64,000 nucleotides of DNA, taken from assembly GCF_005405305.1 (NCBI RefSeq), contig NZ_BJDU01000002.1, forward strand, positions 124,001 to 188,000, in the 5' to 3' direction. A model generated the notes under the pieces. That model made no database searches. It saw only the letters and a program-made list of their open reading frames with translations, and was not told the origin of the DNA. The translations under genes and the position numbers were made by a program. Shown here piece after piece: positions 1-7,020 of this stretch. The DNA is from Companilactobacillus formosensis (GTDB taxonomy: Bacteria; Bacillota; Bacilli; Lactobacillales; Lactobacillaceae). Each line of letters begins with the position of its first letter. Position 1 is the first letter of the stretch.

Positions 1-512
1 TGAATGTCGTTGGTGGCGAAACTCACAGATGGGATTTGCAAGACAACAACAATATTGTGACTGTTCCAGAAGAACCAGGCGAACCAGATGAAAACAATGA
101 AGGTAAAGAATTAGTAGACCCTGGCTTTACAATTGATCCAACGCCAACAAATCCAGAACCAACTCCAAATCCTGACGAAAATGTAGATGGAAAGGATGAC
201 GAAGATGATGATCAAGAAATCATTATCAACGGTGGTTCAGAAGGCGATTTAGATGGTAGTGGTAATTTAGATTTAACTGGTAAAGAAGTTAATGTTCAAA
301 ACCCTGGTAGTAGTGAAGAAAAAACATTGTCTTCAATAAATGAGGGTAGTGGATTGGTTCCATTGACTAATGCTGCACAATCAACTGATACAAGTTCAGC
401 AAGTGGATTAAGTAGATTGCCACAAGCTGGTGCTACTAGTGGTATTTTGATGACAGTTGCTGGTGTAATTATGTTGGAATTAGGCATTGTGTTTAAGAAA
501 GTAAAATCGTAA
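1..512 (+). CDS. C-terminal part of a sortase-anchored CnaB-type surface protein (5' end outside window)
   Basis: The reading frame is open from base 3, so the gene begins upstream. The first visible residues (NVVGGETHRWDLQD) resemble the end of a Cna protein B-type repeat. An acidic, proline-rich wall-spanning linker follows (repeated PTPTNPEPTPNPDE style, then a D/E run), and then a Ser/Thr-rich stretch. The C-terminus is a sorting signal: an LPQAG pentapeptide, a hydrophobic helix and a basic KKVKS tail. It would be exported, cut by sortase and attached to peptidoglycan. The pentapeptide has Ala where Thr is usual. The TTG at 36 is only an internal codon. A hairpin terminator follows directly. 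Confidence 0.85.
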   Translation, partial: NVVGGETHRWDLQDNNNIVTVPEEPGEPDENNEGKELVDPGFTIDPTPTNPEPTPNPDENVDGKDDEDDDQEIIINGGSEGDLDGSGNLDLTGKEVNVQNPGSSEEKTLSSINEGSGLVPLTNAAQSTDTSSASGLSRLPQAGATSGILMTVAGVIMLELGIVFKKVKS

Positions 513-530
513 TTATATGGTTGTATTCAA

Positions 531-580
531 AAAAAAGTTTGAGAATTATTTTCTAATTGAAAATTTTCTTAGGCTTTTTT
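531..580 (+). terminator. Rho-independent terminator after the surface protein gene
   Basis: An A-rich left arm (AAAAAAGTTTGAGAA) can pair with TTCTTAGGCTTTTTT, using several G-U pairs, and the right arm ends in a T run. It lies 18 bases after the stop codon. Confidence 0.65.
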
Positions 581-603
581 ATTAGATTTCAATTAATTAA
601 ATG

Positions 604-632
604 TTGAAATTATTAAAATGAAGTGCTAGGAT
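604..632 (+). promoter_or_regulatory. Promoter for the small hydrophobic peptide ORF
   Basis: TTGAAA at 604-609 and TAGGAT at 627-632 are separated by 17 bases. A full AAGGAGG ribosome binding site follows at about 648-654. Confidence 0.5.
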
Positions 633-664
633 ATTCACAATAAATAAAGGAGGTTGTCGATGCT

Positions 665-724
665 ATGGATAAAGTTATTGTTGTAAACAGTACATTGGCA
701 ATCTTGGCCGTCATTTTGATTTGA
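665..724 (+). CDS. Small hydrophobic peptide (19 aa), possible type I toxin-like ORF
   Basis: ATG at 665 opens a 19-residue peptide, MDKVIVVNSTLAILAVILI, almost entirely one hydrophobic helix. It is preceded by a consensus promoter and a perfect AAGGAGG site. An out-of-frame ATG at 660 would give only eight residues (MLWIKLLL). The ORF is followed at once by a terminator hairpin, an alternative hairpin and a third strong terminator. Short membrane peptides in front of stacked hairpins are typical of type I (holin-like or Fst-like) toxin loci in lactobacilli. No antisense promoter was found and the family was not recognised, so the toxin role is only a suggestion. Confidence 0.35.
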   Translation: MDKVIVVNSTLAILAVILI

Positions 725-761
725 AAAAGGACTTAGACTATAAAATGTCAAGCCCTTTTTT
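724..761 (+). terminator. Terminator behind the small peptide ORF
   Basis: AAAAAGGACTT (724-734) pairs with AAGCCCTTTTTT (750-761) with one mismatch. The right arm TCAAGCCC (748-755) can alternatively pair with GGGCTTGA (774-781), giving mutually exclusive hairpins. Confidence 0.6.
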
Positions 762-783
762 CCGTTCGAATGAGGGCTTGAGA

Positions 784-820
784 AATAGGTCTCATCCGAA
801 AGGATGAGACCTATTTTTTT
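784..820 (+). terminator. Strong perfect-stem terminator
   Basis: A 14-bp perfect stem (AATAGGTCTCATCC / GGATGAGACCTATT) with a GAAA loop is followed by a T run. The stem could also terminate transcription arriving from the right. Confidence 0.85.
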
Positions 821-948
821 GTTATTATTTTTAGTGTATTTGAAATTAGAAAAAATTTAATTTTAAATGGGCTCTATTTGAACTCGGTCTATATTATGAG
901 TGCTAAACTACTGGCACGTAAGGAATTTGGGCATTTTTGAAATAAGCA

Positions 949-977
949 TTGACATTAAAAAAATCTAATAATATAAT
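949..977 (+). promoter_or_regulatory. Promoter of the frl-like operon
   Basis: A consensus TTGACA (949-954) and TATAAT (972-977) are separated by exactly 17 bases. The predicted start point near 984 lies just upstream of the palindromic operator. Confidence 0.85.
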
Positions 978-988
978 TCAGTTCATAA

Positions 989-1008
989 ATAACGTTATAT
1001 AACGTTAT
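989..1008 (+). promoter_or_regulatory. 20-bp perfect palindrome, predicted GntR operator O1
   Basis: ATAACGTTATATAACGTTAT is a perfect 20-bp palindrome lying just downstream of the predicted transcription start. A near-identical copy (18 of 20 bases) lies at 4829-4848 in the same operon. The operon encodes a GntR/UTRA repressor at 3270-4001, which is the obvious binding protein. The pairing of regulator and site is inferred from position and repetition. Confidence 0.7.
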
Positions 1009-1029
1009 AAATTAAGAAGGGGTGATTTT

Positions 1030-1836
1030 ATGAGAAAAAGATTTATCTATTTAATGATGCTGGTTTTTTCGTTAACTTTGATCTTAGTAGGATGCGGAAA
1101 TAAAAGTAATAATGCGTCCTCATTGGATAAGATTCTAAACAAAGGAGTTCTCACAGTAGGCATGATTAACTCTAATCCACCATATGAATATCAAGTCAAT
1201 AAAGATAGCAAGCAGAGTATGAAGGGTTCAGACGTAAAACTGATTAAAAAAATTGCTTCTAAACTTGGAGTTAAATATAAGATAAAAACTATGGATTTGG
1301 ATGGGCTATTGCCAGCTTTACAATCCGGAAAAGTTGATATGTTGGTCACTTCTTTAAGCCCAACTCCGGAGAGAAAAAAGGGTGCAACCTTTTCCAAAGT
1401 CTACTTTAGAAGTACAAATACTTTAGTTATAAGAAAAGAAGATAAGTCAAAATATTATAACGATATTGATCAGCTTGATAATAAAAAGATTGCAGTGGTA
1501 AATAATTCTACTCAACAACCTATGATTGAAAAGAGTTTCCCAAATGTATCATTAACGAAACTATCTAAAGTCACTGATTTAGCACTGGCTTTAAATAATA
1601 ATAAAGTAGATGCTTTTTCAATCGATGTACCAACGGCTACAATTTTGCTTCGACAAAATCCTGATTTAATGATGACAAAGTGGCGTCATAAGGATTCCAG
1701 CCTTGGAGCCGCTGTGGCAATGCCAAAAGATACTTCCAAGGATTTAGTAAATAAAGTTAATAAAATTGTAAAATCTAACAAAACTAATTATGAAAAATGG
1801 GTTCAAGATTCTGCGGAGCAAGTTCCAACTGATTAA
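1030..1836 (+). CDS. ABC transporter substrate-binding lipoprotein, polar amino-acid type (probable fructosamine uptake)
   Basis: 268 aa. The N-terminus has basic residues, a hydrophobic segment and the lipobox LVGC, so the mature protein should be lipidated at Cys-22. The body is a family 3 solute-binding fold (SBP_bac_3): LDKILNKGVLTVGM at the mature N-terminus, then DVKLIKKIASKLGVKYKI and a GLLPALQSGKVDML motif. It would deliver ligand to the permease and ATPase encoded directly downstream. Family members usually bind amino acids or amino-acid derivatives. Because the operon continues with FrlD-like and FrlB-like enzymes, the likely ligand is a glycated amino acid such as fructose-lysine. 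This specificity is inference. Confidence 0.85.
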   Translation: MRKRFIYLMMLVFSLTLILVGCGNKSNNASSLDKILNKGVLTVGMINSNPPYEYQVNKDSKQSMKGSDVKLIKKIASKLGVKYKIKTMDLDGLLPALQSGKVDMLVTSLSPTPERKKGATFSKVYFRSTNTLVIRKEDKSKYYNDIDQLDNKKIAVVNNSTQQPMIEKSFPNVSLTKLSKVTDLALALNNNKVDAFSIDVPTATILLRQNPDLMMTKWRHKDSSLGAAVAMPKDTSKDLVNKVNKIVKSNKTNYEKWVQDSAEQVPTD

Positions 1837-1856
1837 AGATTAATGAGGTGACAAAG

Positions 1857-2519
1857 ATGGGTGATTATTCGTTTCTTACCAATTATTGGCAATTATTTAT
1901 TAAAGGAGTAGTGGTAACCGTCGAACTAGCGATTATTTCGATAATTATGGGTTTGATATTAGGAATAATTTTAGCCGTGATGAAACGTTCAAGTATTTTT
2001 ATTGTTTCTTTATTGGCTAAAGCGTATATCGGATTTATTAGAGATACACCATTATTGATTCAAATATATATTGTTTATATTGGACTACCAATAATTACAG
2101 GGCTTCAGATTCCAGACTTTGCTACTGGCGTTGTATGTTTGACACTATATTCTGCTGCGTATATTGCAGAAATCATTAGATCAGGTATTGAATCTTTGCC
2201 CATTGGACAATCAGAGGCAGCTTTAAGTCTGGGAATGTCAAAATGGCAAGTAATGAAAGACATTATTTTACCTCAAGCAATTAAGAACATTTTGCCAGCT
2301 TTGGGAAATCAATTTATTGGTAATGTTAAAGATTCTTCATTGGTTTCAGTTTTAGGTATTGCGGATTTAATGTTTCAAGCACAAACAGTAAGAGGGTCAA
2401 CTGCTTTAGGATTAGAACCAATGATTGTTGCTTCATTATTATATTTAATCTTAACCTGGAGTCTGAACAGACTTCTAGCAAATGTAGAAAAGAGGTTGAA
2501 GGTCAGTGATAGAACTTAA
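1857..2519 (+). CDS. ABC transporter permease, polar amino-acid (HisMQ/GlnP) type
   Basis: 220 aa from ATG 1857, which has GAGGTG six bases upstream; a GTG at 1848 is in frame but overlaps that site. Several membrane helices are visible. The EAA loop typical of importer permeases reads [35 protein letters not shown]. It is the membrane channel for the lipoprotein upstream. Its end overlaps the ATPase start by 14 bases, so the two are probably translationally coupled. Confidence 0.88.
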   Translation: MGDYSFLTNYWQLFIKGVVVTVELAIISIIMGLILGIILAVMKRSSIFIVSLLAKAYIGFIRDTPLLIQIYIVYIGLPIITGLQIPDFATGVVCLTLYSAAYIAEIIRSGIESLPIGQSEAALSLGMSKWQVMKDIILPQAIKNILPALGNQFIGNVKDSSLVSVLGIADLMFQAQTVRGSTALGLEPMIVASLLYLILTWSLNRLLANVEKRLKVSDRT

Positions 2520-3240
2520 AAATTTAAATAAATCATATGGCAACAATAATGTTTTAAAACATATTAATTTAAAGATTGATGATGGCGAGGTTGTTGTAAT
2601 TATTGGACCATCCGGTTCCGGGAAAAGTACTTTATTACGCTGTATGAATCTACTAGAACAACCCACAAGTGGTGAAGTAAAGATTAATGGTCAAAAAGTT
2701 TCTGGTAAGGTTAAACCGGAATTAATCAGAGAAACTAGACAAAACGTGGGTATGGTCTTTCAACACTTCAATCTTTTCCCTCACTATACTGTCTTGAATA
2801 ATATTATTCATGCGCCAATGATTGTGAAGAAGCAGAATAAAGATGAGGCTATCAAACATGCCAAACAGCTACTAAAAGAAGTTTCATTGGAAAACAAGAT
2901 AAATGCTTTTCCATCTTCTCTTTCAGGAGGGCAAGAACAGCGAATCGCTATTGCACGTGCTTTGGCAATGAACCCTAATACTCTTTTATTTGATGAACCA
3001 ACTTCAGCACTTGATCCAGAGATGGTTGAAGAGGTTTTGGAGGTAATGAAAAAGCTCGCTAAAACTGGAATGACAATGGTTGTTGTAACTCATGAGATGG
3101 GATTTGCAAAACAAGTAGGAAGTAGAGTTGTTTTTGTTGATAATGGTCAGATTTTAGAAGACGATACTCCGGAAAAAATCTTTAATGCGCCTAACAATCC
3201 TAGAACTCAGGATTTTATTTCTAAAATTTTGTATACTTAA
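2506..3240 (+). CDS. ABC transporter ATP-binding protein, polar amino-acid (GlnQ) type
   Basis: 244 aa, GTG start overlapping the permease gene. Walker A is GPSGSGKST (about residues 34-42), the Q-loop is in [15 protein letters not shown], the signature is LSGGQEQR (Glu where Gln is common), Walker B is [14 protein letters not shown] and the switch His is in [10 protein letters not shown]. Length and the [13 protein letters not shown] motif place it with GlnQ/HisP-type import ATPases. It powers the importer encoded at 1030-2519. Confidence 0.9.
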   Translation: MIELKNLNKSYGNNNVLKHINLKIDDGEVVVIIGPSGSGKSTLLRCMNLLEQPTSGEVKINGQKVSGKVKPELIRETRQNVGMVFQHFNLFPHYTVLNNIIHAPMIVKKQNKDEAIKHAKQLLKEVSLENKINAFPSSLSGGQEQRIAIARALAMNPNTLLFDEPTSALDPEMVEEVLEVMKKLAKTGMTMVVVTHEMGFAKQVGSRVVFVDNGQILEDDTPEKIFNAPNNPRTQDFISKILYT

Positions 3241-3269
3241 TTAGAAATATTATTAAAGGATATCTTACG

Positions 3270-4001
3270 GTGAATATAATGATAAAAAAAGAAAGTGTTA
3301 TTCCGTTATATGAACAAATAAAAAATGAAATTATTAAACAGATTTCAGAAGGAACTTACGAGCCTGGTAGTAAACTTCCTTCAGAACATGAATTAGAGGA
3401 TGAATTTAATACTAGTAGAATTACTATTCGCAGAGCAATTGATGAGTTAGCTAAGGACAATTATTTAACTAAAAAACAAGGAAAAGGAACTTTTATTAAT
3501 GCACACAAAGTGCAAAGAAACTTATTAAATTTGAATAGTTATACTAATTTTATGTTAGAAAATAATTCAAAACCTTCTCGCAAAGTAATTGAAGTTAGCT
3601 ATGAAAATGCGACTCTTAAAGTAAGAAGTAACTTACGTACTAGTGAAGAGTCTAAAATTTTAAAAGTTCAGAGAATAATGCACTTTGAAAAAAACAATGA
3701 TGGACTTGAGATAGGATTTTATCCAACGGAGATGTTTCCTGATTTGGATAAAAAAATAACTAGTGATGTTTCAATCAGTAATTTGTTAAAGGATACATAT
3801 CATATTAGTCAAGGTCGCAGTCATCAACAAATAAGCCTTACATTTGCAACTAGTGATATGGCGAAAAAATTAAATGTGGTTTTAGGGTCTCCATTATTTC
3901 AACTAGAAAGAACAGTATATGATATTGAAAATCAACCAATCTATTTTGCTGTTATGTATTATGACCCTAATAAGGTAAGTTTTATAGTTGATTCAAAATA
4001 G
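3270..4001 (+). CDS. GntR-family regulator with UTRA domain (FrlR-like)
   Basis: 243 aa, GTG start nine bases after AAAGGA. The N-terminal winged helix-turn-helix (about residues 5-75) has PLYEQIKNEIIKQISEGTYEPGSKLPSEHEL and the recognition helix region TSRITIRRAIDELAKDNYLTKKQGKGTFI. The remainder is a UTRA effector domain of the HutC subfamily (LKVQRIM, GFYPTEMFPDL, LERTVYDIENQPIYFAVMYY). Such proteins usually repress and release DNA when a sugar-phosphate-type ligand binds. Two matching operators at 989-1008 and 4829-4848 flank the operon it sits in, suggesting autoregulation. By analogy with Bacillus FrlR the inducer may be a 6-phosphorylated fructosamine. Confidence 0.88.
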   Translation: MNIMIKKESVIPLYEQIKNEIIKQISEGTYEPGSKLPSEHELEDEFNTSRITIRRAIDELAKDNYLTKKQGKGTFINAHKVQRNLLNLNSYTNFMLENNSKPSRKVIEVSYENATLKVRSNLRTSEESKILKVQRIMHFEKNNDGLEIGFYPTEMFPDLDKKITSDVSISNLLKDTYHISQGRSHQQISLTFATSDMAKKLNVVLGSPLFQLERTVYDIENQPIYFAVMYYDPNKVSFIVDSK

Positions 4002-4017
4002 GGGAGGGATGTACTTA

Positions 4018-4842
4018 ATGAAAGTTATTGGTATTGGAGACAATGTTGTCGATATGTATTTAGATCAAGGAAAAATGTATCTCGGAGGAAATGCATTAAA
4101 TTTTTCAAATTTTGCACGAGAATTAGGAGTAAAATCTTCTTTTATTGGTAACTTTGGTACTGATGAAATCGCCAAATATGCAAAAAGAGCATTAAATAAA
4201 TTGAATATAGACATCTCACATAGCCATACGTTAGACGGAGAAAATGGGCGATCAAGGGTGACGTTGAGAAAACATGATAGGGTTTTCATTGATAGCAATA
4301 AAGGTGGGGTATTGAGACAAGGTCTGAACATGACCCCACAGGATATTGATTATGTCAACCAATTTGATATTGTTCATTTCAATATTAACGGTAATGCTGA
4401 TCAATATTTGACGAATATTAAAGGACCGACCCTCATTTATGATTTTTCCGATTTATATGAAATCAATGATATTAAGAGAATTGCTAAATATATAGATATT
4501 GCTTGTTTTTCGGTTGGCTCAATGTCTGATCAAAATATTACTAAGATGGTCAAAAAAATTAATTCTTTTGGTATTACGGATATTTTAATCACGCGTGGAT
4601 CATATGGCGCATACTTTTTTCATAACTCTAAAAGATATATTCAAAAGTCTGTAAAGGTCACTGTAGTAGATACGATGGGAGCTGGTGATGCATTCATCAC
4701 GAGTTTTGTAATAAAGTATAAGGAAACAAGTAGTATTGAAGAATCGTTAAAATTTGCTGCTGAATACGCATCTCAACAAGTACAAAGACATGGTTCCTTT
4801 AATAATCCAGAAAAAATTCCAAGTAAGTATAACGTTATATAA
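4018..4842 (+). CDS. frlD: PfkB-family kinase, fructoselysine 6-kinase-like (FrlD)
   Basis: 274 aa from ATG 4018, nine bases after GGGGAGGG; an upstream TTG in the ORF lies inside the gntR gene. It has the ribokinase/PfkB fold: N-terminal KVIGIGDNVVDMYLDQ, the substrate motif GGNALNFSNFARELG, and the C-terminal anion hole with catalytic Asp in DTMGAGDAFITS. The start and spacing match FrlD proteins, which phosphorylate fructose-lysine or related Amadori products at C6. It lies between the FrlR-like regulator and a FrlB-like deglycase, which supports that role. The exact amino acid on the substrate cannot be told. Confidence 0.8.
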   Translation: MKVIGIGDNVVDMYLDQGKMYLGGNALNFSNFARELGVKSSFIGNFGTDEIAKYAKRALNKLNIDISHSHTLDGENGRSRVTLRKHDRVFIDSNKGGVLRQGLNMTPQDIDYVNQFDIVHFNINGNADQYLTNIKGPTLIYDFSDLYEINDIKRIAKYIDIACFSVGSMSDQNITKMVKKINSFGITDILITRGSYGAYFFHNSKRYIQKSVKVTVVDTMGAGDAFITSFVIKYKETSSIEESLKFAAEYASQQVQRHGSFNNPEKIPSKYNVI

Positions 4843-4848
4843 CATAAT
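4829..4848 (+). promoter_or_regulatory. Predicted GntR operator O2, before frlB
   Basis: ATAACGTTATATAACATAAT matches operator O1 (989-1008) at 18 of 20 positions, overlaps the stop of the kinase gene and ends 22 bases before the deglycase ATG. It may control an internal promoter or act as an auxiliary repressor site. Confidence 0.6.
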
Positions 4849-4870
4849 ATAAAATGGAGGCAAATTAATT

Positions 4871-5863
4871 ATGATTAAATACACAACACAAAATGATTTA
4901 AAGGAAATTGTTACCGATATCTTAAGAAAGCAATCTAATCTAAAGAGTGTCTTCTTTATTGGATGTGGGGCTTCTTTATCAGAATTGTACGGAGCGGCAT
5001 ATTTCTTAAGACAAAATGCTCTTAAGCTCCATGTTGAATGGATTCAAGCAAATGAGTTCAATTATTCACATCCTAAACTGGCTGATAAGACTGCTGTAGT
5101 TATCGTTGCTTCACTTAGTGGAGAGACCAAAGAATCAGTTCATGCTGTTAAAAACGCAAAATCCTTAGGGTGTCATACTATTGCCTTAACACATGTACCA
5201 GAATCAAACCTTACCAAAAATGCTGATTATACAGTAGTTCATTCTTTCTTTGAAGACTACGCATCAAAAGCTGCTAAACAGAAAGATGCCTTGGGACTTG
5301 CTGTTGAACTCTTACAACAGGTAGAGGGCTTTGATTTATACAAGGAAATGAAACAAGGTGTCGATGTAGTTGATAATATTATTAATTTTGCAGCGGATAG
5401 TGTAAAAAAAGAAGCCATTGAATTTGGAACAAAATATAAAGATGAATCCACGATATATACATTAGCAAGCGGAGCAAATTATGGAGTTGGATATTCTACA
5501 GCTAACTTTATTTTTATGGAAATGCAATGGATTTCTAGTCCGATTTTAGACAGTGGGGAGTACTTCCACGGACCATTCGAATTAACAGTAAAAGATGCAC
5601 CATATCTGTTATTCATGTCTGATGGTAAAACTCGTCATTTGGATGCCAGGGCACTAGAATTTTTTCAAAAATACAATGCTAAATATACCGTGATTGATGC
5701 TAAGGATTTCTGGTTAGATAGTAAAATGAGTTCGGAAGTAGTCGATTATTTTGATCCGTTGGTATTAACAGGGGTTATGAGAGTTTATGCAGAAGAGCTT
5801 TCTAGAGCAAGAAAGCATCCACTTAGTAAAAGAAGGTATATGTGGAAATTAGAGAATTACTAA
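4871..5863 (+). CDS. frlB: SIS-domain fructosamine-6-phosphate deglycase-like protein (FrlB)
   Basis: 330 aa, ATG ten bases after GGAGG. Two SIS domains are visible: the first has FFIGCGASLSELYGAAYFL and VASLSGETKESVHAVKNAK, the second TLASGANYGVGYSTANFI. The active-site-like LDSGEYFHGPFEL corresponds to the ELKHGP region of GlmS-type isomerases. Length agrees with FrlB (about 330 aa). The reaction would split a 6-phosphofructosamine into glucose 6-phosphate and a free amino acid, completing the pathway begun by the kinase upstream. A perfect terminator closes the operon just after the stop. Confidence 0.82.
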   Translation: MIKYTTQNDLKEIVTDILRKQSNLKSVFFIGCGASLSELYGAAYFLRQNALKLHVEWIQANEFNYSHPKLADKTAVVIVASLSGETKESVHAVKNAKSLGCHTIALTHVPESNLTKNADYTVVHSFFEDYASKAAKQKDALGLAVELLQQVEGFDLYKEMKQGVDVVDNIINFAADSVKKEAIEFGTKYKDESTIYTLASGANYGVGYSTANFIFMEMQWISSPILDSGEYFHGPFELTVKDAPYLLFMSDGKTRHLDARALEFFQKYNAKYTVIDAKDFWLDSKMSSEVVDYFDPLVLTGVMRVYAEELSRARKHPLSKRRYMWKLENY

Positions 5864-5912
5864 AAAAGTTCATTGACCTATTTTCTCAATATAATAAGTC
5901 AATGAACTTTTT
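5863..5912 (+). terminator. Terminator of the frl-like operon (bidirectional)
   Basis: A perfect 15-bp stem (AAAAAGTTCATTGAC / GTCAATGAACTTTTT) has A and T tracts on either side, so it can also end transcription of the reverse-strand gene at 5916-6857. Confidence 0.9.
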
Positions 5913-5915
5913 ATA

Positions 5916-6857
5916 TTACTTTTCTGTAGAATGACGCTCTCCCAATAGAAAATCATCTTTATTTTCAAACATATGTTTAATAGTGATTGGATTATGTCCA
6001 GTTAGTTTACTAAAGTCACTAACAGGAACATCTAAGTATCCTTCTCTAACAGTGGTACCGAATGTTACCATTCCTTCAGAAGTTGCTTGAATAGGACTCT
6101 TTGAAAAGTCGCCATTAGTATCACGGGGGACACCGATACTATCAAAATAATCGTATAATTCCTGATCAGTTTTTCTAACGTATTTAATATTGTTGCCAGT
6201 AGTTTCATTACCAATCTTTAAAAATTTATCATAAGTAAATGGCTCAATACCGTTAATATTTAAAATAGCACGGTGTAATAAATCGTTATTTAAAGCACAA
6301 GCAGCGCTTAAAGCAGCGTCTCGTCTTGATATAAACCAAACTTTACCATTGCCCATGTTCTTTTCGATACTGTCTTCATTACTATTGACGGCACGCATAT
6401 AATCTGATATGAATGCTTCAGCAAACAAAGAGTTACGTAAGAAAATGTAGTCCAAATCTGTATTTTGAATAATAGATTCAGTATAACCATGATCTGCATT
6501 TTCTACGCTTGGATTAAAGGGATTGCCAGCAGATAGTACCGAAGTATAAATTACTTGATCAACGTGTGCTTTGACACAGGCGTCAACAAAATTTTTATGT
6601 GCTTGGCGACGTTTTTTACCAACAAAAGGCATTGAAATTAATAATACTTTATCAGCATTTTTATAAGCCGATACTAAAGTATCAGGATTATTAAAATCAG
6701 CCACAGCAGTTTTGATTCCTTGATCAGAATACTTCTTTAATTTGTCCTTTCGGGGAGCTGTAAATACTAAATATTCTTTTGGAATCAATTTTTGTACGTA
6801 ATTTGCTACTAGTGAACCAAAATTTCCGTCTATTCCATTTACTACTATTTTTTTCAT
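5916..6857 (-). CDS. NmrA-like NAD(P)-binding atypical SDR protein
   Basis: 313 aa from the ATG at 6857 with GGAGG six bases upstream (an upstream in-frame ATG at 6884 lacks a site). The N-terminus is a Rossmann fold with the dinucleotide loop GIDGNFGSLVA. The following TAPRKDKLKKY and GIKTAVADFNNPDTLVSAYKNADKVLLISMP match NmrA/azoreductase-like atypical short-chain dehydrogenases, which lack the usual Tyr-Lys catalytic pair. The C-terminus (TYDKFLKIGNETTGN) fits the family. Substrate unknown; members act as quinone/NADPH reductases or redox sensors. It stands alone, convergent with the frl-like operon. Confidence 0.75.
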   Translation of the reverse strand: MKKIVVNGIDGNFGSLVANYVQKLIPKEYLVFTAPRKDKLKKYSDQGIKTAVADFNNPDTLVSAYKNADKVLLISMPFVGKKRRQAHKNFVDACVKAHVDQVIYTSVLSAGNPFNPSVENADHGYTESIIQNTDLDYIFLRNSLFAEAFISDYMRAVNSNEDSIEKNMGNGKVWFISRRDAALSAACALNNDLLHRAILNINGIEPFTYDKFLKIGNETTGNNIKYVRKTDQELYDYFDSIGVPRDTNGDFSKSPIQATSEGMVTFGTTVREGYLDVPVSDFSKLTGHNPITIKHMFENKDDFLLGERHSTEK

Positions 6858-6953
6858 AAAAGCCTCCATTAAAATAATGTACACGATTTCATAGTAAGAA
6901 AAGAAGTCTTTTTATGTCAAGATGATTATTTAATTTTTAAATAGTTTTAAGAA

Positions 6954-7019
6954 AAATAACCTAAAATTGGCTTTGAGTAGAGCAGAAATAGTCTACCAGT
7001 TGCTAATTTTAGGTTATTT
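6954..7019 (-). terminator. Terminator of the P-type ATPase gene
   Basis: A perfect 15-bp pair (AAATAACCTAAAATT / AATTTTAGGTTATTT) encloses a longer loop with further pairing. The reverse-strand product ends in a T-rich tract just after the ATPase stop. Confidence 0.75.
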
Positions 7020-7020
7020 A

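Noticed and set aside
36-38. TTG at 36 as the start of a 158-aa gene
   Set aside because: The frame is open to the window edge with CnaB-like residues before it and there is no ribosome binding site, so it is an internal codon.
745-780. A reverse-strand promoter for an antisense RNA opposing the small peptide
   Set aside because: TTGACA exists on the reverse strand near 745-750, but no -10 box lies at the right distance.
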